Source: Candidatus Rokuibacteriota bacterium (lineage in GTDB: Bacteria; Methylomirabilota; Methylomirabilia; Rokubacteriales; CSP1-6). From it: DNA of 64,000 nt. Shown piece after piece: positions 8,363 through 14,644 of the stretch. The notes below the pieces were generated by a model that had not been told where the DNA came from, ran no database searches, and saw only the letters and a list, made by a program, of their open reading frames with translations. Both the position numbers and the translations under genes were made by a program. The stretch covers positions 1-64,000 of the forward strand of contig JACPIQ010000063.1 of assembly GCA_016188005.1 (NCBI GenBank), given 5' to 3'. Every line of letters starts with the position of its first letter. The stretch's first letter is position 1.

Positions 8363-9223
8363 ACTCAGCCCCGGTGCCCGTGGGCAGCGGCGTCTGTCTA
8401 TCAGACCGATTTCAATTCTCTCACGATCGGGCACACCGAAGATCCCAGCGCGGCCGATCATGACGGCTGGTACAGCGGGCCCGCCACCCCCCCCCCCGCA
8501 TTCGGCGAGATCCAGAGCACCGTCGCCGTTTCCGGTAACGCCCTGCACGAGGCTACCTTCCTCGACAACGGGGTTGGCGAGCAAACCATCGACATCCGGC
8601 CCGTCGGTCCGCCGGACCTGTCCCTCAACCCGATCATGACGCTCTCGGTGGACTTCCGGGCTTCCACCGTCGACACTGGGTCGCCCCTCGAATACCGGGC
8701 AGGGCTAACGGTCAATGGGGGCCCATCCGGGCTTCGAGATCCTGGGATTCAACCTCGTCGGCGGCAACGGCGTCGCGCGGATCGACACCGCCGTCAGCGT
8801 CGGCCTGGCCGCCTTCAATGGCATCAACAACAACGTGCCCGTCCCGCTCATCATCGGGCAAGGCCTCGACTGGGACACTTGGTACAGCCTCACGCTGGTG
8901 GCGAATCAATCTGCGGACCGTTACCTGTCCCTGACGGTCAACGGCTTTACCGAGGACATCAGCGCCTTTGCCCTGCCGCGCTCGCGCCTGGATGACGGCG
9001 TGACCTGGGAGCGCGGCGCGTTGATGGAGCAAGTCATCGCCCAGGTGATCTCGTGATCTCCTCCACCACCGACCTTTCGGCGGGTGTGGAGGATCACGTG
9101 TACTGGGACAGCCTCAGCGTGGACGCTTCCCCCGTTCCGGAACCCACGACGTTGCTGCTCTGGGGGACGTCGCTGCTCGGGATCGCTGGCCTCCGGCGCT
9201 GGCGGAGGCGGTTGCAGGGCTAG
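8363..9223 (+). pseudogene. PEP-CTERM protein gene, truncated and frameshifted
   Basis: A PEP-CTERM gene lacking its signal peptide and start. In frame from 8363 it reads YQTDFNSLTIGHTEDPSAADHDGW through an 11-C tract (8487-8497) to LTVNGG. A G-run indel near 8712 moves the frame to HPGFEILGFNLVGGNGVARID and on to MEQVIAQVIS, where an 8-bp tandem duplication (gtgatctcgtgatctc, about 9045-9060) brings a stop. The third segment gives GVEDHVYWDSLSVDASPVPEPTTLLLWG and RRWRRRL, a complete sorting tail. Comparison with the copy at 10934, which lacks the 8-bp duplication, shows the ancestral frame. Confidence 0.8.
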
Positions 9224-9580
9224 CGTTCAAGGGGAGAGCCAGCGCGCCACCACAGACACCGCGCCATCGCGGGTCATGACGACGGCGCGGGATCGTGGAG
9301 CAGATCCCTCGCGAGGGCCCTCAGCGCGCGCCGATGCGAAGCTCCCTCCGGATGGCCTCGGCCAGCCACTGGCGGATCAAGGTCTGATACGGGACCGACC
9401 GCATGGTCGCGATCTTTCGCAGCGCCTGGATCTGGACGGGATCCAGCTTGATCGAGACGTTCCGCAGCCGCCGGCCGCGAGATCCCTCGCGGATCTGCCC
9501 GCGCAGCTCCTCGTCGAGCGCGAACTCCACCGGCCGGTCCACAAGCTCGCCCAGCACCCCTCGCCGATCGTCGTAGCGGG
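9012..9580. repeat. Long direct repeat, copy 1 (PEP-CTERM tail plus RHH antitoxin)
   Basis: Two blocks, 9012-9303 and 9464-9580, are nearly identical to 10934-11219 and 11218-11334. Copy 1 has the 8-bp duplication in the PEP-CTERM part. Copy 2 lacks 160 bp (9304-9463) that encode the DNA-binding half of the antitoxin. The two copies flank a 1.35-kb segment with a DegT pseudogene and a Phd/PIN pair. Confidence 0.9.
9321..9557 (-). CDS. Ribbon-helix-helix antitoxin-like protein (BrnA/CopG type), orphan
   Basis: A 78-residue protein whose C-terminal half reads VSIKLDPVQIQALRKIATMRSVPYQTLIRQWLAEAIRREL, a ribbon-helix-helix domain of the BrnA/CopG antitoxin type; the N-terminal part is LGELVDRPVEFALDEELRGQIREG. 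Start is GTG. No toxin is seen upstream: the sequence that would hold it has been replaced by the DegT pseudogene. Its partial second copy at 11218-11334 lacks the ribbon-helix-helix half. Confidence 0.65.
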   Translation of the reverse strand: MLGELVDRPVEFALDEELRGQIREGSRGRRLRNVSIKLDPVQIQALRKIATMRSVPYQTLIRQWLAEAIRRELRIGAR

Positions 9581-9597
9581 GGGCCGCGCGCGCCTTG

Positions 9598-10153
9598 GCA
9601 AGGCCCGCTCATCACCACCGGGGGCGGCGGCGGCATGCTGCTCGGCCGCTCGGCGGAGGAGATCGCCCGGGTGCGCGCGCTCGCCACCCAGCCGCGCGAG
9701 CCCGCGCCCCACTACGAGCACACCGCGATCGGCCACAACTACCGCCTGAGCAACATCGCCGCCGCCATCGGCCGCAGCCAGCTCACGGTCCTCGACGACC
9801 GCGTGGCGCGGCGCGGGGCCATCTTCGACCATTACGTCAAGCGCCTGGGCGCGCTCCCCGCCCTCGCCTTCATGCCCGACCCCCCCTGGGCCTAAGGCAA
9901 CCGCTAGCCCACCTGCCTGACCGTGGACCCGGCCGTGGCGGGATTCGACCGCGAGACCCTGCGCCTGGCCCTGGAGCGCGAGAACATCGAGAGCCGGCCG
10001 CTCCGGAAACCGATGCGCCTGGAGCCGGTCTTCGCGCAGAGCCCCGCCTACCTCAGCGGCGTCTCGGAGGCCCTGTTCGCCCGCGGGCTCCGCCTCCCCT
10101 CGGGCACCGGCATGAGCGAGGAGGACCTGGAGCGCGTCTGCACCATCCCGTAG
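9598..10153 (+). pseudogene. DegT/DnrJ/EryC1 aminotransferase, truncated with two nonsense codons
   Basis: The C-terminal half of a PLP-dependent sugar aminotransferase. It starts near GPLITTGGGGGMLL, where the family has the segment after the PLP-binding Lys, and continues HYEHTAIGHNYRLSNIAAAIGRSQL to DPPWA. Then come TAA (9893-9895) and TAG (9905-9907), where the family would have Tyr and Trp, and the same frame resumes TVDPAVAGFDRETLRLAL to LPSGTGMSEEDLERVC. The N-terminal half is missing. This looks like a relic of a polysaccharide or glycan pathway gene. Confidence 0.85.
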
Positions 10154-10210
10154 GCCACGCGCGTGCTATCATGGTCACGTCGCCATGACCATGAGCCGAC
10201 GGGGGAGACC

Positions 10211-10498
10211 ATGAAGACGATGCCGGCCGGCGAGTTCAAGGCGCGCTGCCTGCGCGTGATGGAGGAGGTCAGGAAGTACCGGACTCCGGTGGTGATCACC
10301 AAGAAGGGCCGACCGGTGGCCAAGCTCGTCCCCCCCGACGCGCCGGCAACCGATGTCTTCGGCTGCCTGGCCGGCTCGGCGCGAATCGTCGGTGATATCG
10401 AGACGCCCGTCGTCGCCGCCGGGACGTGGAAGGCGGGTGGCCGCAGACGCGTTGCGCGGCGAGCCAGGCGGTCCGGCGCCCGGCGGGCGCCACGGTGA
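10211..10498 (+). CDS. Phd/YefM-family antitoxin
   Basis: A 95-residue antitoxin. MKTMPAGEFKARCLRVMEEVRKYRTPVVITKKGRPVAKLVP is a typical Phd/YefM N-terminal DNA-binding fold. It is followed by FGCLAGSARIVGDIETPVVAAGTWKA, the toxin-binding arm; the Arg-rich last 20 residues are unusual and may be extension by a lost stop. The end overlaps the PIN toxin start by GTGA, so the pair is coupled. It is the only apparently intact TA pair among those in the first 15 kb. Confidence 0.85.
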   Translation: MKTMPAGEFKARCLRVMEEVRKYRTPVVITKKGRPVAKLVPPDAPATDVFGCLAGSARIVGDIETPVVAAGTWKAGGRRRVARRARRSGARRAPR

Positions 10499-10890
10499 TC
10501 GTCCTCGACACGCACGCTTGGCTCTGGCTCTGCCTCGAGCCGCGGCGGCTGTCGCGCGTCGCGGCGGCCGCGATCCGGCGAGCCGCGCATGACGGCGGGC
10601 TCGCGATCGCCTCGATCAGCCTCTGGGAAGTCGCGATGATGCTCGTGCGGGGTCGCGTGATCCCCCAGGGATCGCCGGAGACCTGGCTCGGAACGCTGGT
10701 GGACCGCAGCGGAGTGACGGTCAAGGAGATCACGCCCTCGATCGCCGCGCTGGCGACGCACTTCCCCGACACCTTCCCCGCCGACCCCGCCGACCGGCTC
10801 ATCGCCGCCACCGCGAGGGCCGAGGGGGTGCCTCTGGTCAGCCGCGATGCGCGCATCCGCGCGAGCAGGGTGGTCGAGACCATCTGGTGA
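10495..10890 (+). CDS. PIN-domain ribonuclease toxin (VapC-like)
   Basis: A 131-residue PIN-domain toxin that would cleave RNA unless bound by the upstream Phd-type antitoxin. Acidic residues expected for the metal site are present: LDTHAW (Asp5), ISLWEVAM (Glu), FPADPADRLIAATA (Asp) and SRDARI (Asp). Start is the GTG overlapping the antitoxin TGA. It is of the Phd-associated PIN type ('LDTHAWLWL'). No indel or stop is seen. Confidence 0.88.
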   Translation: MIVLDTHAWLWLCLEPRRLSRVAAAAIRRAAHDGGLAIASISLWEVAMMLVRGRVIPQGSPETWLGTLVDRSGVTVKEITPSIAALATHFPDTFPADPADRLIAATARAEGVPLVSRDARIRASRVVETIW

Positions 10891-10942
10891 CGGCGGTGCC
10901 CTCGGCAATGGGCCGTGTTGACCTGCCTCACCACGCGGCGCG

Positions 10943-11137
10943 TTGATGGAGCAAGTCATCGCCCAGGTGATCTCCTCCACCACCGACCTTTCGGCGGGTG
11001 TGGAGGATCACATGTATTGGGACAACCTCAGCGTGGACGCTTCCCCCGTTCCGGAACCCACGACGTTGCTGCTCTGGGGGACGTCGCTGCTCGGGATCGC
11101 CGGCCTCCGGCGCTGGCGGAGGCGGTCGCAGGACTAG
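10943..11137 (+). pseudogene. PEP-CTERM C-terminal tail, detached
   Basis: An open frame of 64 residues encodes only the end of a PEP-CTERM protein: EQVIAQVISSTTDLSAGVED, then VPEPTTLLLWGTSLLGIAGL and RRWRRR. It duplicates the end of the broken gene at 8363-9223 and has no signal peptide or ectodomain of its own, so it cannot make an exported substrate. Confidence 0.8.
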
Positions 11138-11217
11138 CGTTCAAGGGGAGAGCCAGCGCGCCACCACACACACCGCGCCATCGCGGGTCATGACGACGGC
11201 GCGGGATCGTGGAGCAG

Positions 11218-11334
11218 ACAGCCGCCGGCCGCGAGATCCCTCGCGGATCTGCCCTCGCAGCTCCTCGTCGAGCGCGAACTCCACCGGCCGGTCCACAAGC
11301 TCGCCCAGCACCCCTCGCCGATCGTAGTAGCGGG
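11218..11334 (-). pseudogene. Remnant of the RHH antitoxin, copy 2
   Basis: Encodes ARYYDRRGVLGELVDRPVEFALDEELRGQIREGSRG on the minus strand, the N-terminal part of the antitoxin at 9321-9557; the DNA-binding ribbon-helix-helix segment has been deleted. It lies at the end of the duplicated block. Confidence 0.7.
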
Positions 11335-11521
11335 CAACCCTCTCCGCGGGTCCCCTCTCGGCGCTGAGGCTCGCGCCGGACCCGGGGGGGGCGCCCGCCG
11401 TCGTGGGAGCTACGACCGCCCCGGGCTCATCCCGGCGAGACGAGCGACTCCGCGGCGCGGCACGAGGATCTCCCTCAGCCGCCTCGCCGGGTGCGTGGCG
11501 GGAGGCACAGGGGAAGGGCCC

Positions 11522-11670
11522 GGGGCCGCTCCATTCGCCGCGGAACTGCCGGCCGGGCGGCTCGAGCTGGACTTCGTCCGCGGCCTCGACCCGGTCGCCC
11601 CGTGACGGAGCCGACCACCACGCTCCTCGGGGCCACCACGGCCGCGGGCCCGCTCGAGAAGCCGACCGCG
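11522..11670 (+). pseudogene. Chimeric remnant: EpsI-motif fragment joined to PEP-CTERM tail
   Basis: About 29 bp at 11523-11551 closely match the epsI stretch encoding HSPRNCLPGG (750-783). They run straight into a degraded PEP-CTERM tail in another frame: RLELDFVRGLDPVAPVTEPTTTLLGATTA, which parallels RLEVDFVGGAGPVAPVPEPTTLLLWGTAA of the gene at 18139. The Pro-Glu-Pro motif is mutated (TEPTT) and the membrane helix is lost. The remaining sequence 11335-11743 has no recognisable gene. Confidence 0.5.
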
Positions 11671-11743
11671 CGGGAGCGCCCGCCGAGCCCGTCAAGAAAT
11701 GGATACGCTTGAACAACGCCCGAACCTGGGATAGACATGGGCC

Positions 11744-12130
11744 ATGACCCCCGACGAAAATCAGGAGCTCATGGATTTCCTGGTACGCCAGTTCACCGAG
11801 GTGGACCGCCGCTTCACCGAGATGGACCGCCGCTTCACCGAGGTGGACCGCCGCTTCACCGAGATGGACCGCCGTTTCACCGAGGGGGTTCTCAAGTTCA
11901 CCGAGCTGCGAGCCGAGATGCTCGGGCACTTCGACGAGATCTACCGGCGATTCGAGCGCCTCGAGCAGGAGTACCACGCCATCACGCAGGCCCTGCGCCG
12001 GATCGAGGCGGCGCTCGCCGACGAGGGGGGCCGCCGCGAGATCAGCGAGCACGACCTCGCAGCGCTGAAGCAGCAACTCGCGGCGCTCCAGTCCCGGATC
12101 GAAGAGATCGAGCAGCGCCTCGGCCGCTGA
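11744..12130 (+). CDS. Coiled-coil protein with FTExDRR heptad repeats, unknown function
   Basis: A 128-residue, almost entirely helical protein. Residues 17-44 are four heptads alternating FTEVDRR and FTEMDRR, then FTEGVLKFTELRAEMLGHFDEIYRRFERLEQEYHAI, and a C-terminal coiled coil (LAALKQQLAALQSRIEEIEQRLGR). There is no signal peptide or membrane segment, so a cytoplasmic oligomer is likely. Short proteins of this kind occur beside TA and phage-like loci, but no function is assigned. ATG at 11744 has no strong ribosome binding site. Confidence 0.7.
   Translation: MTPDENQELMDFLVRQFTEVDRRFTEMDRRFTEVDRRFTEMDRRFTEGVLKFTELRAEMLGHFDEIYRRFERLEQEYHAITQALRRIEAALADEGGRREISEHDLAALKQQLAALQSRIEEIEQRLGR
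11792..11886 (+). repeat. 21-bp in-frame tandem repeat (heptad repeat)
   Basis: Four and a half copies of a 21-bp unit (ttcaccgaggtggaccgccg and variants) run in frame, each encoding one FTE(V/M)DRR heptad. Units alternate V and M, so the higher-order repeat is 42 bp. The near identity suggests recent slippage expansion. Confidence 0.85.
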
Positions 12131-12190
12131 GATCGGCCTCCGCGGTCGACGCGCTCTCCTCTCCCACGGCGAGGCCGGAGGCCTCCCGCC

Positions 12191-12250
12191 GGCGGAAGAC
12201 GGCGGCCCAGGTGGCGAGTAAGAGCATCCCGAAGAGGAACACGCCGACGG
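12191..12250 (-). pseudogene. Remnant of the element's membrane ORF (last helix)
   Basis: On the minus strand it encodes VGVFLFGMLLLATWAAVFRRR, matching FVGMFLFGMLFLATWAVVFRR of the full ORF at 19181-19501. No end sequence lies nearby. The rest of 12251-12627 shows nothing recognisable. Confidence 0.65.
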
Positions 12251-12627
12251 ACTCGGCATGGTCTCCGCCCAGCGGCGCCTCGTGAACCGGAGGGCGGCGC
12301 CGTCAGAACAGGGCGCTGAACTCCTCGACCGACAACCGGGCGTGCTTGAGCAGCTGGCAGCAGCCTCCCGCCCAGGGGCTTGGGTGCCCCATGACCGCAC
12401 CCACCGAGGACCTGTCGAGCAAGACGATGCCGGGCGCATCCAAACCTACGTGTCCGACCCCGGGCCTGCCTGACGCTTCTGTTCCTCCGTGCGGTGGCAC
12501 TCGCCCCTGCGGCCACCTGCAGGGCCTGAACCGTTACTCTACTGGCTTTGGCCAGATCCGCTGCTCGCCGCCCTCCCCTGCCTCCGGAGGATCCTGGAAC
12601 ACGTCTCCCCCCGGGGGCGAGGGAACC

Positions 12628-12859
12628 TCAGCGCCTGGCGGAGCCGGACCGCTGAAGCGGCCGGTTCGGCATCGCCCTGGCTTTCCCGGTGCGTTCGCGT
12701 GCAACTCGCTCCGCCAGGAAGACCTTGAGAAGTGACTGATACGGCACGTCGCGCTTGTTCGCCAGCATCTTCAGTTCGGCGAGGAGGCTCGCGGGCAGCC
12801 GCAGCGAGATGGTCTCCGTGGATGGCTTGAGGTTCGGGAATACCCCTTCGCTTCGCCAT
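12628..12859 (-). pseudogene. BrnA-like RHH antitoxin with +1 frameshift
   Basis: From ATG 12859 the frame reads MAKRRGIPEPQ, but one base less in the G run (gaagggg) gives MAKRRVFPNLKPSTETISLRLPASLLAELKMLANKRDVPYQSLLKVFLAERV, a standard BrnA/CopG-type antitoxin ending at TGA 12628-12630. The span is 232 bp, one more than a multiple of three, as expected for a single insertion. If real, the antitoxin is dead. Confidence 0.75.
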
Positions 12860-13149
12860 ACACCCTCTCTCCCGACGGCTCATAGGCCGGGCGGAAATCA
12901 CGCGGAGCAACGAACCCCGCAGCGTGAAGGCAACCATCAGCTCGCGCCCCATGTCCGTCCGGCCCAGAGCGAAGTACCGGACCTCCTGGGCTGAGTGTTT
13001 CGGGTCTCCTCTCACCAGAACCGGAAGGTTGAAAAACACCTGCTCCGCCTCGGCGTGCGTCACACCGTGCTGCAGCCAATTCTTCTCCGCGTTGCCCTCG
13101 TCCCACTGGAACCGGTGGCGCCGGGGAAGAACTCCGGGAGAAGCAGCAT
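12860..13149 (-). pseudogene. BrnT-like toxin with indels at both ends
   Basis: The core FQWDEGNAEKNWLQHGV, EAEQVFFNLPVLV, EVRYFALGRTDMGRELMVAFT and LLRVISARPMSRRER is a BrnT ribonuclease toxin (COG2929). The expected start MLLLPEFFPGATG is one frame away and is joined by a missing T near 13112. At the C-terminus a GA dinucleotide expansion (gagaga) moves the expected RVYGEA ending out of frame. The toxin core frame is open but has no usual start except an internal GTG at 13063. Confidence 0.7.
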
Positions 13150-13158
13150 TGGGCCGAA

Positions 13159-13177
13159 GTATACGACGATCGTATAC
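13159..13177. promoter_or_regulatory. Palindromic operator of the BrnTA locus
   Basis: GTATACGACGATCGTATAC is a perfect inverted repeat with 8-bp arms and a 3-bp centre, 10 bp before the inferred brnT start. TA antitoxins with a ribbon-helix-helix fold autoregulate by binding such palindromes at the promoter, and TATAC could serve as a -10 element. Binding is inferred from position and symmetry. Confidence 0.6.
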
Positions 13178-13329
13178 GAACAGCTACCCGTACCCCGGGA
13201 GAGTGGGCCGATCCACGGAGGCCTTCGCGCCACCCCCGCTGCGAGGCTGGTGATCGCGGGTACCGGGCCGGAGTTCCCGAGTGCGTATTTCGGCCAACGT
13301 GATCACTCAGTCCGGGCGAGCGTGATCAG

Positions 13330-13553
13330 CGGTTCCGGCCATCCGGGTGATGATCGAGGCCCCGGCCCTGCGGTCCACGAGGATCAGGCCCACCGCCACA
13401 AGCCCCACCGCGGCGTCGGGGGTCCAGCGCCGCGGGCCGCCAGGTGCACCAGGGTGGCGGCGACGAAGCGCAGCGAGGCCGCCCGCAGACCGCGCCGCCG
13501 ACTGGAGCCACCTTGAATGTCCAGACCGATGTTGGAATGCAAGACATGACCCC
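13330..13553 (-). repeat. Degenerate element copy with one end and most of the membrane ORF
   Basis: The end at 13534-13553 (ggaatgcaagacatgacccc, one mismatch) opens a minus-strand copy of the membrane ORF: LHSNIGLD, GLRAASLRFVAATLVHLAA, then in shifted frames GAGPDAAVGLVAVGLILVDRRAG and ASIITRMAG. The last helix and second end are missing. The flank 13554-13881 shows no gene. Confidence 0.7.
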
Positions 13554-13881
13554 GGCGACCGCCATCGCCTTCACCGCGCCGGACGGGGTGAACCACCGAT
13601 GAGGAGCCGGAGGGCGCCCGCCGGCGGCCGACCCAGCCCCCGAGATCCAGCGGCTGCTGGGAACCTGTCCGGGGCCAGATGCCCCCGCCCGAGAAGCGCC
13701 GGCGGAGGTGGACACGCCGACCGACTCCCCTCCCCTATCGCCTTTGCCGAGTTGACGGACGGTGCGGAGATCCTCGAGGAGGCCCCCGCCATCGCCGCCG
13801 CGGCGCCAAAGTCCCTTCCCGGGCGGAACGGGGCGAAGAGGCCGCCGGCGGAAGTCAGGTCACGCCCCGCCTGGGGAGCGG

Positions 13882-14133
13882 CTAGGCCACTGAGTGCTCG
13901 GGGGTATCCCTCAGGATCATCAGCCGGCTGGCGGTCACAGGGAGGATGGCGTAGGCGCGCCCATCCTTTCCGGCGAACTCCACCTCGAACACCGTGCCAT
14001 CGTGGGTCATGACCACGGTGCCGACCTGCCCGCGGCGCAGCAAGAGCGGTCGCCCGGTCTCGAAATGCCTGGCGGGCAGATCTTCGAGGGGGGCCACCAC
14101 ATCGTGCATGGTGATCTCGCTCTCCATGCTCAC
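13882..14133 (-). CDS. DUF4926 protein
   Basis: An 83-residue protein of the DUF4926 family: MHDVVAPLEDLPARH, LLRRGQVGTVVMTHDGTVFEVEFAGKDGRAYAILPV and ILRDTPEHS, a small SH3-like beta barrel. Members typically follow a DUF6883 gene, as here, where the GTG start overlaps the DUF6883 stop (an ATG at 14127 is the alternative). Such pairs behave like toxin-antitoxin modules but their activity is not established. Confidence 0.75.
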   Translation of the reverse strand: MSMESEITMHDVVAPLEDLPARHFETGRPLLLRRGQVGTVVMTHDGTVFEVEFAGKDGRAYAILPVTASRLMILRDTPEHSVA

Positions 14134-14345
14134 ACGATATATCGGGTCGTGAGCCGGGGAAGGTCTTCACCGTGGCGGACGATCCACACGCTGAGCACGG
14201 TCGCGACGCCCATGGCCGTGCTCAGAGAGAACGGCAGCACGCCGGCGTTGTCCGCAGTGATCCCGAGGACGGACTCGAACACGCGTGCCTTGTGTCAGCC
14301 CTCGCGATGCAACATGTTGAGCGTGTAGTCCTCGAGCTTCGTCCC
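14130..14345 (-). pseudogene. DUF6883 protein with nonsense codon
   Basis: On the minus strand AGTKLEDYTLNMLHREG is followed by TGA where the family has Arg, and the same frame resumes HKARVFESVLGITADNAGVLPF, VLSVWIVRHGEDLPRLTTRYIV. This is the DUF6883 pattern (KLxxYxLNxxHxxGxHKARVF ... SVWIVRxGExxPRLVT). The stop overlaps the DUF4926 start. A single C-to-T change accounts for the nonsense codon. Confidence 0.7.
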
Positions 14346-14394
14346 CGCGTCTGTCCGATTTCCGGAAGGCGGGCGCCTCGCACTCCGGCACCGT

Positions 14395-14602
14395 CCGGGT
14401 GATCATCGAGACCACGGCACGGCTTGCCACGAGGATCAGCGGGGCACCGCCGTGAGCCCCACGCCGGCGTCGGGGCCGGCGCCGAGGACGCCGAGGGCTG
14501 CCGGGTGCAACAGGGTGGCAGCGGCGACGCGCAGCGAGGCCGCGCGCCGGGAGGAGCCACCCTCACTGCCCAGCCCGATGTTGGAATGCAAGACCTGACC
14601 CC
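14395..14602 (-). repeat. Degenerate element copy upstream of the second TPR gene
   Basis: The end at 14583-14602 opens a minus-strand remnant of the membrane ORF: LHSNIGLGSEGGSSRRAASLRVAAATLLHPAALGVLGAGPDAGVGL, then degraded sequence. The second end is missing. The intact end lies 42 bp before the ATG of the TPR gene at 14645, so both TPR genes are preceded by an element end in the same orientation. Confidence 0.75.
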
Positions 14603-14644
14603 TTGCGTCGCGCGGCCAATCTGAATTACGGTGCCTCATCGGCC

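Larger units (their letters stand above)
10934..11334. repeat. Long direct repeat, copy 2
   Basis: Second copy of the 9012-9580 block, about 400 bp, with 160 bp deleted between positions matching 9304 and 9463. It begins cgcggcgcgttgatgg right after the end of the PIN region and ends at cgatcgtagtagcggg. It keeps the original reading frame of the PEP-CTERM tail. Confidence 0.9.

Noticed and set aside
8487-8497. C11 tract as an active phase-variation switch
   Set aside because: The gene lacks its start and signal peptide and has two further frameshifts, so switching the tract alone could not restore it.
12303-12500. A 65-codon minus-strand frame near the BrnTA locus
   Set aside because: No recognisable domain, no ribosome binding site and composition like other non-coding frames here.
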